Below, one piece after another: positions 29,688-37,557 of a stretch of 64,000 nt of DNA. The position numbers and the translations under genes are program-made. The stretch covers positions 1 through 64,000 of the forward strand of contig NZ_FXAJ01000003.1 of the NCBI RefSeq assembly GCF_900177535.1. Reading direction: 5' to 3'. Within the stretch, counting starts at the first letter, position 1; the number at the start of each line of letters is the position of its first letter. Under the pieces are notes generated by a model. The model did not search any database. It had not been told where the DNA came from and was given only the letters and a program-made list of their open reading frames with translations. The stretch is from Priestia filamentosa (GTDB lineage: Bacteria; Bacillota; Bacilli; Bacillales; Bacillaceae_H).

Positions 29688-30974
29688 TTAAGCAATAATT
29701 TCACGTTCATTTTTATATTGTTTATAATGCTCTTTTTGCATAATTTCTTTTAATGTTTGAACAACATTCCATATTTCTTCATAGGAGGTATAGAGCGCAA
29801 CAGGAGCAAGACGAATGATATTTGGTGACCTAAAGTCAGGTATGATGCTGTATTCTTTAAGGGATTTACAAATGCGAGCGGCTTCTTTATGCTCAAGACT
29901 TAGATGACCTCCGCGTTCATTAGCATTTTCAGGACTTCCCATAGTGAAAGAAAAGGGTAATAAATAATGATTTACGAGTTTGATAAGGTAGTCTGTCATG
30001 GCTACCGACTTTTCACGAATCTTTTCAATACCAGCTTCATGGAAGATTTCAAGAGACCCAATTAAAGGGGCGAGGCTTAGCAGGTGAGGAGTGCCAATCT
30101 GGTAAGCGCTAGCTGTGTCAGCTGGTGTCAATGTATGCTCCATATCAAACTGTTTTTCTTTATTAGAACTAAACCAACCAGCAAGACCTGGAGAAGTGCC
30201 AAGATGTTTATGATTTACATATAAACCTCCAACAGCTCCTGGTCCGCCATTAAGATGTTTATAATTACACCAATAGGCAAAATCAATGTCCCATTTATTG
30301 AAAAGATGAGGAATAGCACCAATAGAGTGACAAGCATCAAATCCAACTAAAATGCCGCGTTTATGAGCTTCTTTTGTTAATGTCTTCATATCTAGAATTT
30401 GGCCGCTTCGATATAGGACAGTAGGGAGAATCATAATTGCAATATCCTCAGTCATCAATTCGATAATGTCTTCAGTATATAAAAAACGACCGTCTCTGCT
30501 TTTTACTCTAATAAGATGTGTTTCAGGGTCATAACCATGTGTACGCAGTTGACTTTGAATAGCGTAAATATCGGAAGGGAAATTAAGTTCATCAGCTAAG
30601 ATTTTAGTTCGTGTTCCTTTTGGATGATAAAATGTAGAGAGCAACTGATGAAGGTTAACGGTTGTTGAGCCTGTTACAATCACTTCTTCAGCAGAGGCAC
30701 CTATGAGTGGAGCAAGTTTTTTACCGAGGTTTTCTGATAATGTAAACCAAGGATGCTTGCCTGATGACCAACCATCAATCCCTAAGTTCTTCCAATCATT
30801 AACAACTTCCAAAAGAGTTCTCTCAGCTCTTTTAGAGAGAAGACCCAATGAATTTCCATCCATATAAATAGAGTCTTCCTTTAAATAGAATTCTTGTCTA
30901 AAAGAAGCTAGAATATCCTGTTCGTCAAGGTTTTTAGCATATTCGAGTGTGGGTTGAAACGAAGAGAAAGGCAT
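29688..30974 (-). CDS. kynU: Kynureninase
   Basis: A 428-residue PLP enzyme cleaving kynurenine to anthranilate and alanine. Visible motifs: [38 protein letters not shown], the PLP lysine in [14 protein letters not shown], and a C-terminal [13 protein letters not shown]. The length is normal. AAGGAG lies before the start. First gene of kynUAB, behind the promoter at 31010-31038 that faces away from a TetR gene. The operon converts tryptophan to anthranilate. Confidence 0.95.
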   Translation of the reverse strand: MPFSSFQPTLEYAKNLDEQDILASFRQEFYLKEDSIYMDGNSLGLLSKRAERTLLEVVNDWKNLGIDGWSSGKHPWFTLSENLGKKLAPLIGASAEEVIVTGSTTVNLHQLLSTFYHPKGTRTKILADELNFPSDIYAIQSQLRTHGYDPETHLIRVKSRDGRFLYTEDIIELMTEDIAIMILPTVLYRSGQILDMKTLTKEAHKRGILVGFDACHSIGAIPHLFNKWDIDFAYWCNYKHLNGGPGAVGGLYVNHKHLGTSPGLAGWFSSNKEKQFDMEHTLTPADTASAYQIGTPHLLSLAPLIGSLEIFHEAGIEKIREKSVAMTDYLIKLVNHYLLPFSFTMGSPENANERGGHLSLEHKEAARICKSLKEYSIIPDFRSPNIIRLAPVALYTSYEEIWNVVQTLKEIMQKEHYKQYKNEREIIA

Positions 30975-31009
30975 GATTAATCAATCTCCTTGCTACATTA
31001 TTTTTAGAA

Positions 31010-31038
31010 ATCATATCAACAATATGACACGATGTCAA
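31010..31038 (-). promoter_or_regulatory. kynUAB SigA promoter with overlapping operator-like palindrome
   Basis: On the minus strand TTGACA (31033-31038), a 17-base spacer and TATGAT (31010-31015) form a near-ideal SigA promoter. The palindrome TGACA-CGA-TGTCA (31025-31037) overlaps the -35, a natural place for the divergent TetR protein to repress. Confidence 0.75.
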
Positions 31039-31133
31039 TTTAATTTTCAGAAAAGTTATTTTATTTTTGAGCTTCCTATACTTTTCTTTTATTTGTGAAA
31101 CTTATATGCTAATAGAAAGAGGAGGAAAGTACG

Positions 31134-31766
31134 ATGAAAGAGTATGAAATAGAAGATAAGCGTCATCTTCGATCGCTTGTTACACGCCAAAAAATTTTAG
31201 AAGCGTCAAAATATATATTTTTGCAGGAAGGATTTCAAAAAACGACAATTTCACAAGTAATAAAAAGAGCAAAAGTAGGATATGGAACAGCATATGTTCA
31301 TTTTAATGGAAAAGAAGCGTTGCTTTCTGTGTTAATAGAGGAAGTAATGACTCAATTTTATGAAATTGCAGAAATGCCTTTTTTTCCAAAAACAAAACAA
31401 GAAGCTAAAGAAATTATCGAAAAACAAGCATATCGTTTTCTCAAGATGGCTGAAACAGAGCGAGGGATTATGAGAGTTTTTCAAGAAGCTATTGGTATGT
31501 CAGATGTTATTGCACATCAGTGGAAAGATATCCGAAAACAGTTTATTGAAGGCATATCAAAAGACATTCTTTACGTTCAGGAACATCATTTAGCACGAAG
31601 TGATGTGAAGGCACATATTGTTGCAAAAGGCTGGTTTTTTATGAATGAAATGTATTTATGGGAAATCGTTCAAAATGAACATCATGGAAGTGTGGAAGAA
31701 ATTTCACAAACTATTTCTTCTTTATATGTTGATGGTCTATACAGTGAAAAGGAGGAAAAGAAATGA
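31134..31766 (+). CDS. TetR/AcrR-family regulator, likely of the kyn operon
   Basis: A 210-residue regulator. The N-terminal TetR helix-turn-helix reads TRQKILEASKYIFLQEGFQKTTISQVIKRA in parts, then VGYGTAYVHFNGKEALL. The ligand domain follows. It starts after AGAGGAGGAAAGTACG, and is divergent from kynUAB with about 160 bases between starts. Local repression of kynUAB with tryptophan, kynurenine or a related effector is inferred from position only. Confidence 0.9.
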   Translation: MKEYEIEDKRHLRSLVTRQKILEASKYIFLQEGFQKTTISQVIKRAKVGYGTAYVHFNGKEALLSVLIEEVMTQFYEIAEMPFFPKTKQEAKEIIEKQAYRFLKMAETERGIMRVFQEAIGMSDVIAHQWKDIRKQFIEGISKDILYVQEHHLARSDVKAHIVAKGWFFMNEMYLWEIVQNEHHGSVEEISQTISSLYVDGLYSEKEEKK

Positions 31767-32281
31767 ACATTAGTCAAAAAGTGATAAAAGAAAGAAAAAG
31801 AGAAGTAATAGAAGCGATCTTAGACATGAAACAAAAAGAAGTTCATCGGCTTCGAGCTCGAATCCCTATAGAATATGCATCAGAATTTTGTCTTTATAGA
31901 GCATCTAAAAAGAAATTTCATGATGAACTAGATGCTTATAGTACACTTTGGGTTCAAATGTTGGACGATGATGAAGAATGGACATATAAGATAGGTGAAG
32001 AGGTTGCAAATGGAATTTATACATATTGGATTCAAAACGAGAAGAAAGACTATACATTTCAAAGACTAGATGTAAAAGAAGTAGAAGAGTATATTTTAGG
32101 TGGAGCAGCAGTGATGATTAAAAGTGAAAATATAGAATATGAATATGGAAGGACATCTCCCTCTTTTAGGCTAAATGGGGCCATCATTTCCTCATTAGAA
32201 CTTCGCCATGTGATGAGTTATGCAGGGTATAGAGAAATTCTTTTTGAGTCAGAACAAGAGTACGGGCTTTTTGTAGAATAA
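31763..32281 (+). CDS. Unrecognised 172-residue protein coupled to the TetR gene
   Basis: Soluble, charged protein with no family recognised. It begins with a basic helix (VIKERKREVIEAILDMKQKE) and has a mixed C-terminal part with aromatic residues (EEYILGGAAVMIKSE, SFRLNGAIISSLELRHV). Its ATG overlaps the TetR stop by 4 bases with AAAGGAGGAAAAGAA ahead, so the two proteins are made together and may work together. The terminator hairpin overlaps its stop codon. Confidence 0.8.
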   Translation: MNISQKVIKERKREVIEAILDMKQKEVHRLRARIPIEYASEFCLYRASKKKFHDELDAYSTLWVQMLDDDEEWTYKIGEEVANGIYTYWIQNEKKDYTFQRLDVKEVEEYILGGAAVMIKSENIEYEYGRTSPSFRLNGAIISSLELRHVMSYAGYREILFESEQEYGLFVE

Positions 32282-32310
32282 AAAGACCTGTACTCTTATT
32301 TGATTATTTT
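32256..32310 (+). terminator. Terminator overlapping the stop of the coupled gene
   Basis: AAGAGTAC (32256-32263) and GTACTCTT (32290-32297) pair, with inner TTTTT/AAAAA pairing, followed by a T-rich run. Confidence 0.55.
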
Positions 32311-32791
32311 TTATATTTATTTCGAAGCTTTCTTTTGGCAAGCTTTCCCCATGTTTTTACAGTTTGAGGGGAAACATTATAGCGGGATGCAATATCTTCA
32401 AAGCTCCTATCGTTTATAATCCTCTCTTCAACATAAACTTTCTCACGAGGGGTTAGGCATGTACAGTATTCGGCAAGGAGAAGTTTTTGAAGAATCTGAT
32501 CTTGAGCAGGTTCTGCTATCAGTTCTAGAGTATCGTGTTCCATTTGGACGCTTCGCTGTAGAAGGAGGCTTTGTTTATAAAGTATCTTTAACACTTCCCC
32601 ACGTATTGTCGTGTAAGCAAATGTTGAAAAATTTCCTTTTTTTTTTCAAATCGATTTGTTGCATACCAAAGGCCGATAAGAGCAGTTTGATAATACTCTT
32701 CATAATCCAATTTGATGTGTAACTTGTGTAAGATAGAATGAATCATTGGATCATATTCTTCTTTTAACGTTTGAAATTTGTTGTTCTCCAC
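32304..32791 (-). pseudogene. Small sigma-70 family factor split by a frameshift in an A10 run
   Basis: Two frames together make a 162-residue sigma-70-like protein. The first part (GTG at 32791 after AAGGAG) has region 2 features (DYEEYYQTALIGLWYATNRF). The second part continues with TIRGEVLKILYK and has a region 4 helix-turn-helix (LTPREKVYVEERIINDRSFEDIA in parts, RYNVSPQTVKTWGKLAKRKL). The join is at the A10 run (T10 on the plus strand, 32637-32646), where an eleventh A gives FSTFAYTTIRGEV in one frame. The layout resembles small sigma factors of Bacillus such as SigO/Xpf. The break may be a real mutation, a sequencing undercall, or a slippage site. Confidence 0.7.
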
Positions 32792-32992
32792 TGCTAAACT
32801 CCTTCAGTGCAAAAGCTTTTGCATATATTGCCGCGGTAATTTCACTGTACGTAATAAAAGGTGAAAAAGCTAAAAAGATAAAAAATGTTAAAAATGTTAT
32901 TGTTAAAAACAAAATTATGTAATAAATACGTACATTAAAGGCCAAGAGTGAAGGAAATGATACGAAATTTGCTTTTTAGCAAAAAATTATTC

Positions 32993-33021
32993 TTTACTTT
33001 GAAAGCGTTTTCAAATATAAT
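32993..33021 (+). promoter_or_regulatory. SigA promoter with a perfect cre site in the spacer
   Basis: TTTACT (32993-32998) and TATAAT (33016-33021) are 17 bases apart. The spacer holds TTGAAAGCGTTTTCAA (32999-33014), a perfect CcpA operator. CcpA binding here would block the promoter. Confidence 0.85.
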
Positions 33022-33027
33022 GGTTAT

Positions 33028-33203
33028 AGGTTGGGTAGCATGCGTGGCTACCATGGCATATGGCGAAGGCGGAGCCAATGCACGAGTTAGACGTAAGAAA
33101 AATCTTCTACTTATTTCCTACATTACGTAACACTGCAGGTTTAAACCTTCTCATTTCTCATGGAAAAGTCCTCTGATAACGCTCATCAGAGGGCTTTTCG
33201 TCA
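33028..33203 (+). ncRNA. Candidate CcpA-repressed small RNA, about 175 nt
   Basis: Transcription from the promoter at 32993-33021 would run to the hairpin at 33164-33198. No credible coding gene lies between: short frames starting at 33040 and 33053 lack a ribosome site. The RNA starts with a small hairpin (GGTAGC/GGCTACC, 33034-33052) and has a single-stranded pyrimidine stretch near 33143-33160 (ACCTTCTCATTTCTC), complementary to Shine-Dalgarno-like GAGAAGG. It resembles SR1 of B. subtilis only in general style (CcpA control); no sequence match was recognised. Confidence 0.55.
33164..33203 (+). terminator. Terminator of the small RNA
   Basis: AAAAGTCCTCTGAT pairs with ATCAGAGGGCTTTT (14 bp, one G-T pair) around a 7-base loop. 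Confidence 0.75.
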
Positions 33204-33281
33204 TTGTCTAAAGTTGCTGTTTTGCATAAAAAAAGAAAAGTAGGAAAAGATACAAAAAAAAGTATATAGTTGAGGATGTAT

Positions 33282-33836
33282 ATGATAAGAAAACTATTTA
33301 TGAAGCGGGAGTTCAATCGGAAAAAACTGTGGCTTTATTTTATCCTTAATATTGTAGCATTAGCTTTACTTATCTTAAATTCATTTATAAAGGTTCCACC
33401 CGGTTTTTGGGGGACTAGTTTATTAATATTTTTTCTTTTGCTTTTAGGATTATGTCTTTTTTTACTTGCTGAATTTGCCATTCTTATTCCAAAAACTAAT
33501 GAACCGCTCCCTAGCATTTTTATTGGTTCAGCATTAGTGATTTTATTAATGATTATTACGTATGCAGATATTTATTTGCAAATTTATTATCTAAAAGGTG
33601 GGCGAACCTTTTCGGGAACGTATCTTACAGGTGAAGATTTTCTTTACTATAGCATTACAACATTTACAACAACAGGATATGGCGATGTCTCATCATCACA
33701 TATTGTTTCAAATGCTGTTGCTTCTCTTGAAATGATGACAGGTTTTATGAGCAATACTCTCTTAATGGGGGTATTGACAGCAAAGCTTCTTAATAAAGGA
33801 ATCAAGGTTAAAGGAGACGATCGTTCTAAAGAATAG
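33282..33836 (+). CDS. Two-pore-loop type potassium channel protein
   Basis: A 184-residue membrane protein with three N-terminal helices, then a pore region and a final helix. The selectivity filter TTTGYGD is intact (in TTFTTTGYGDVSSS). This is the ion_trans_2 (KcsA-like) pore. It has no RCK/TrkA ligand domain, only a short basic tail. The start at 33282 is 6 bases after GAGG; ATG 33276 is too close to it. Monocistronic. Confidence 0.9.
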   Translation: MIRKLFMKREFNRKKLWLYFILNIVALALLILNSFIKVPPGFWGTSLLIFFLLLLGLCLFLLAEFAILIPKTNEPLPSIFIGSALVILLMIITYADIYLQIYYLKGGRTFSGTYLTGEDFLYYSITTFTTTGYGDVSSSHIVSNAVASLEMMTGFMSNTLLMGVLTAKLLNKGIKVKGDDRSKE

Positions 33837-33935
33837 CAGATGATGCATAAAGATAATAAATGTTTGTTAATCTGTTCACCTATAAATGATACAATAGAGA
33901 GAATGGAGCATATTGAGAAAGGGAGATAATTAAAG

Positions 33936-34754
33936 ATGAGTGAAAACATACGTTTACATAAAGATGCGATTGAAATGCTTAAGGAGACGAGCCGTACCTT
34001 TTTTATTCCAATTACGTACTTGTCAGAAGGTTTAAAAGAAGCTGTCGGCTCTGCCTACTTATGTATGAGAGCAATTGATGAAATTGAAGATCACCCTGAA
34101 TTGGAAAAGAAAGCAAAAGCAACACTGCTTCGTTCTGTAAGTTCTCTTTTACGAAAGGGTGTTTCTAAAGAAGAATTAGCAAAGCTTTTCGCTCCTTATC
34201 AAAATATTCTTCCTGAAGTTACACTTAGGTTAGCAGACTGGATTGAATATTGTCCTAAAAATGTTGTAGATCAAGTGCTAGATGCAACGGCCATTATGGG
34301 AGAAGGAATGGCTGATTGGGCTTTGAAAGATTGGGAGATTAAAAGTGAACAAGACTTAGATGACTATACGTACTATGTAGCAGGCTTGGTTGGCGTTATG
34401 CTTTCAGACATTTGGAAGTGGCATTCTGATATCGAAACAGATAAAGATCTAGCAATCGGGTTTGGACGTGGGCTGCAGTCAGTGAACATTCTAAGAAATA
34501 GAAGTGAAGATTTACAAAGGGGCGGCATTGATTTCTTTCCAGAAGGTTGGGAAGTCGCAGATATGTTTGCATATGCTCGTCGCAATTTAAAGCTTGGTGA
34601 GGAGTATACAAAAGCAATCAAATCTGGGCCAATTCTAGATTTTTGTAAAATTCCACTTGCTCTTGCAAAGGCTACACTTCAAGCATTAGAAGAAGGAAAA
34701 GAAAAGATGACGAGACAGGATGTTAACAGTGTTGTAAATCGAGTTGTTGAGTAA
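33936..34754 (+). CDS. Squalene/phytoene synthase family protein with altered second Asp motif
   Basis: A 272-residue all-helical prenyl synthase. The start SRTFFIPITYL and the first aspartate motif AIDEIED (DxxxD) are intact. The second region reads SVNILRNRSEDLQRGGIDFFP, where squalene and phytoene synthases have NILRDxxED, so the first Asp is Asn. YADMFAYAR-like and KIPLALAKATL segments follow. These enzymes condense two prenyl diphosphates. Loss of one Mg-binding Asp may alter or reduce activity; related B. subtilis YisP acts as a farnesyl diphosphate phosphatase. The start follows AAAGGGAGATAATTAAAG. Confidence 0.85.
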   Translation: MSENIRLHKDAIEMLKETSRTFFIPITYLSEGLKEAVGSAYLCMRAIDEIEDHPELEKKAKATLLRSVSSLLRKGVSKEELAKLFAPYQNILPEVTLRLADWIEYCPKNVVDQVLDATAIMGEGMADWALKDWEIKSEQDLDDYTYYVAGLVGVMLSDIWKWHSDIETDKDLAIGFGRGLQSVNILRNRSEDLQRGGIDFFPEGWEVADMFAYARRNLKLGEEYTKAIKSGPILDFCKIPLALAKATLQALEEGKEKMTRQDVNSVVNRVVE

Positions 34755-34786
34755 AAAAGGAACCCAGGCTCTGGGTTCCTTTTTTT
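34753..34786. terminator. Bidirectional terminator
   Basis: AAAAAAGGAACCCAG and its exact complement flank GCT, between convergent genes. Confidence 0.9.
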
Positions 34787-36089
34787 ATGTGCTATTGTCA
34801 ATACCATCTTGGTGAATTGGCTTTTTGGCTGTTTCAGGAACAAATAAAAGCCCAATCACGGCTATAATAGCAACTCCTACAAGAAAGAAGGAAGGAGTAA
34901 GCGAACTTTGAGATAAGGAAGTAAGAGCTGTAATAATAAAAGGTGCTCCTCCTCCGAATATAGCTGTGGAGATATTATACGAAAACGAATATCCGCTGTT
35001 GCGAACCCGACTTGGAAATAAAGGCGGAAGAGCTGAAGGCTGAGCACCAACGAAAAGCGAAACAAGAATTCCTAATAATAAAAAGCCAAAGAGAGGTCCG
35101 AAGTTTCCTCCATCCCTGATGAGCCAAAAAATAGGCACAGCACTTATGATAGCTAGGATGCTTGATAAAAACATAAAAAGTTTGCGTCCAAAATGATCGC
35201 TTAAAACGCCAATAAAGGGAATAAGAAAAATCATAAAGATCATTCCGATGATTGTTATAAGTAAGGAACTACTTGCCGAAAGTCCAATTTCGGTTTCAAA
35301 ATAAGAAGGGAGATAAGTTAAAAGGGTGTAGTATGCTCCATTTGCAAAAGCAATACAGCAAAAAGTTGTCAAGAGAGGTTTCCGAGCAGTTGAGAACATT
35401 TCTTTAAACGGTTTTTTGGATAAAGAATCTTCCTTCTGTAATTTAGAAAAAACGGGTGTGTCATCTACTTTTGTACGTAAATACATACCAATTAAAGCTA
35501 AAGGTAGAGATAAGATAAACGGGAGGCGCCACCCCCATAGATTCATAGCATCTGCACTTAAGATGGAGGTAAGAAGAGCAACAGAGCTTGCTCCAATGAT
35601 ATAACCAAAAAGTACACCAGATTCAAGGAAACTTGTAAATAAACCTCTTTTTTTGTATGGAGCAGATTCTGTCATAAAAACGGTAGCTGCTCCATATTCT
35701 CCCCCTGCAGCTAGACCTTGAACCATTCGCATTACAACTAACAAAATAGTAGCCCCCATTCCAAATGATTCATAACTAGGAATAATTCCAATAGCTGCTG
35801 TTGAAAGTGACATAAGAACGATTGTTATTGTCAAAATCTTTTTTCGACCTAATCGATCTCCAATAGACCCGAAAATAATACCACCAAGCGGTCTAAAAAA
35901 GAAGGAAATTGCAAAAAGAGCAAAAGCATATAAAAAGGCAGTTGTTGTGCTGCCAGAAGGGAAGAACTGAGTACCGATAATTCCTGCTGTGTAGCTATAT
36001 ACGCCATACTCATACCATTCTACAACGTTTCCCATAGCAGTAGCTATCGTTGCTTTTTTCATTTTTGTGTTCGCCTGATTTTTGACCAT
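34785..36089 (-). CDS. MFS transporter, metabolite:H+ symporter type
   Basis: A 434-residue, 12-helix transporter of the MHS group (ProP, ShiA, citrate/alpha-ketoglutarate permeases). It shows GNVVEWYEYGVYSY, FFFRPLGGIIFGSIGDRLGRKK in parts (the GDRxGRK loop), GGEYGAATVFMTESAP and GVLSDHFGRK. The substrate cannot be read from the sequence. It starts after AAAGGAG and stands alone. Confidence 0.92.
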   Translation of the reverse strand: MVKNQANTKMKKATIATAMGNVVEWYEYGVYSYTAGIIGTQFFPSGSTTTAFLYAFALFAISFFFRPLGGIIFGSIGDRLGRKKILTITIVLMSLSTAAIGIIPSYESFGMGATILLVVMRMVQGLAAGGEYGAATVFMTESAPYKKRGLFTSFLESGVLFGYIIGASSVALLTSILSADAMNLWGWRLPFILSLPLALIGMYLRTKVDDTPVFSKLQKEDSLSKKPFKEMFSTARKPLLTTFCCIAFANGAYYTLLTYLPSYFETEIGLSASSSLLITIIGMIFMIFLIPFIGVLSDHFGRKLFMFLSSILAIISAVPIFWLIRDGGNFGPLFGFLLLGILVSLFVGAQPSALPPLFPSRVRNSGYSFSYNISTAIFGGGAPFIITALTSLSQSSLTPSFFLVGVAIIAVIGLLFVPETAKKPIHQDGIDNST

Positions 36090-36199
36090 TTCTCCTTTCT
36101 CCTTTCAATTGCCTTTCTTGTTATTTAGCCTTATAGACCAATTAATAAACAGAAAAATCAAAAAATAGTAATGAGCAAAACTTTTAGCTTTGTCCACTA

Positions 36200-36568
36200 C
36201 TATTTTTTTAAGCGTTTTTGATAAAGTTTAATTTCATTAATAATTTCTTGGCGTTCATCTTCCTCATTTTTAAGTAAAATGCCATATTGAAAACTTTCTT
36301 GAACAGGTCTTTTCCAAAGGATTGTCCCATTGTAAGAAAGCTTAGTACTATTTATTGTGAAGGAAACGTTAATTTCAATTTTTTGATTAGTTTCAATAGG
36401 AAGTTCTAATGGAGATTGAAGGAGTAGTCCGCTTGGGCTTATGTCAATAGCTGTGATGCTGCCGCTTCTGCTTTGCACCTGTTTACCATTCCGCCGAATA
36501 ATGGAAAAAAGCCCTTTTACCGGTTTTTTGAATTGAAAGCGAAAACCTTCATTACGTCAATACTGCAT
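36200..36568 (-). pseudogene. PilZ-domain protein interrupted by TGA at codon 4
   Basis: An ATG at 36568 with a good ribosome site (GGGAGG, 9 bases upstream) starts MQY, then TGA (36557-36559), then an uninterrupted PilZ domain: RNEGFRFQFKKPVKG, RNGKQV, the SGSITAIDISPSGLLL (D-x-S-x-x-G) c-di-GMP motif, and ILWKRP...YGI. A CGA-to-TGA change would explain the stop and restore YRRNEGFR, the arginine-rich c-di-GMP loop. No start codon lies between the stop and the PilZ core except GTG at 36478, which would lose that loop. The intact protein would be a 122-residue c-di-GMP receptor. Confidence 0.75.
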
Positions 36569-36642
36569 CTAGTTATTCCTCCCGCTACTCTACTCACTCT
36601 TTATTATAAAAGAGTAGGGAAGAAAAAGGAATTTATTTTCTT

Positions 36643-37224
36643 TTACAGAAGGCGAAAGAGAAATGTAATACTTTTATCTTTCACAATATGCTCTGGAAAA
36701 AGAGGGCGACTCTGTAATGGGGCAAGGGTAATATTTGCTTCTTTGTAAAGGATATCAATATGCTCAGAGCAAATATATTGGTTGTTTTGTTTATAGTTAG
36801 GAACTTTAAATACAATACGAAGTAGAATTTTTAGAATTTCAAATTTATCATAGTGTCTATTTAGAAGGGAAATCCCTTTATCAATTAGTTTCTTTTGCTC
36901 TTCTTCTGAGACGTTATTGCTCATAAATTCATCATGTCTAGCGATAAATAGTTTGCCTCTATAGCTTTCATTTTTATTTTCGTAATTTTTAAAGTAGTGA
37001 GAGAGGGGCACAATACGTACACCATCATCCTCAACACTTTCCATTACTAGAATACGATCTTCCCATTTGACAATAACCCCAACATGACTGAAAGAAGAAC
37101 GTGAAAAAAATCCAATGAGACGACTTATTATATAATGACCAGAGCAAAGTAAGATATCGCCTGTCTGAACTTTTGATAAAGCTTCTTCATAAGAATAAAA
37201 AGGTAAATTTTGAATAATAATCAT
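36643..37224 (-). CDS. YiiX/YebB-like permuted NlpC/P60 cysteine hydrolase
   Basis: A 193-residue protein with the circularly permuted papain-like arrangement: KVQTGDILLCSG, the catalytic His in SSFSHVGVIVKW, then the catalytic Cys in NQYICSEHI. Members of this family are hydrolases of amide or thioester bonds in lipids or cell-wall material. No signal peptide is visible, so it is probably cytosolic. AAAGGAG precedes the ATG. Confidence 0.8.
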   Translation of the reverse strand: MIIIQNLPFYSYEEALSKVQTGDILLCSGHYIISRLIGFFSRSSFSHVGVIVKWEDRILVMESVEDDGVRIVPLSHYFKNYENKNESYRGKLFIARHDEFMSNNVSEEEQKKLIDKGISLLNRHYDKFEILKILLRIVFKVPNYKQNNQYICSEHIDILYKEANITLAPLQSRPLFPEHIVKDKSITFLFRLL

Positions 37225-37291
37225 CTCCTTTGCTGTATTATATCGATTTTTTCATATTTGGTATGGGGAAAATGGAAACAATATATAGAAG

Positions 37292-37320
37292 AAAAAAACC
37301 ATTCATATTGAATGGCTTTC
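37292..37320 (-). terminator. Leftward terminator downstream of a small ORF
   Basis: On the minus strand GCCATTC-AATAT-GAATGG is followed by seven T. Confidence 0.75.
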
Positions 37321-37390
37321 TTTATATAGAGCTTATTTTTAATTTCGTAAATAAGGTGTTTTTCATTGGAATAGAGCCGTTTTCAGGAAG

Positions 37391-37447
37391 CTAAGCAGTC
37401 AGAAAACAGATTACTAAAAACGCAATAAGGGAGCGGAAAAGTAGCAT
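37391..37447 (-). CDS. Putative 18-residue hydrophobic peptide
   Basis: ATG at 37447 has a strong ribosome site (AAGGAGG, 7 bases ahead) and encodes MLLFRSLIAFLVICFLTA, one membrane-spanning helix, then stop. A T-tract terminator follows 70 bases later, and lepB ends 110 bases upstream. It could be a small membrane protein, a type I toxin-like peptide or chance. No antisense RNA gene was recognised. Other parts of 37225-37557 hold nothing more. Confidence 0.4.
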   Translation of the reverse strand: MLLFRSLIAFLVICFLTA

Positions 37448-37557
37448 TAAAATTCCTCCTTGCTCTAATTGCTTTTGCTACTTTTAGTATAAAGGAAAAA
37501 CGTAAATTCGGTATCAAAATAATATTACAGTTATGTAAAAAAACAAGGAGGTGAGCG

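Noticed and set aside
32751-32945. 64-codon Phe/Leu-rich minus-strand frame upstream of the sigma factor
   Set aside because: TTG start without ribosome site and overlap with the sigma factor start; probably AT-rich noncoding DNA.
32948-33130. 60-codon plus-strand frame across the cre promoter
   Set aside because: Its start lies upstream of the promoter and inside AT-rich DNA; no ribosome site; the region is better explained as promoter plus small RNA.
33028-33203. Identity with the B. subtilis SR1/SR1P RNA
   Set aside because: Only the CcpA control is similar; no SR1P-like peptide was seen.
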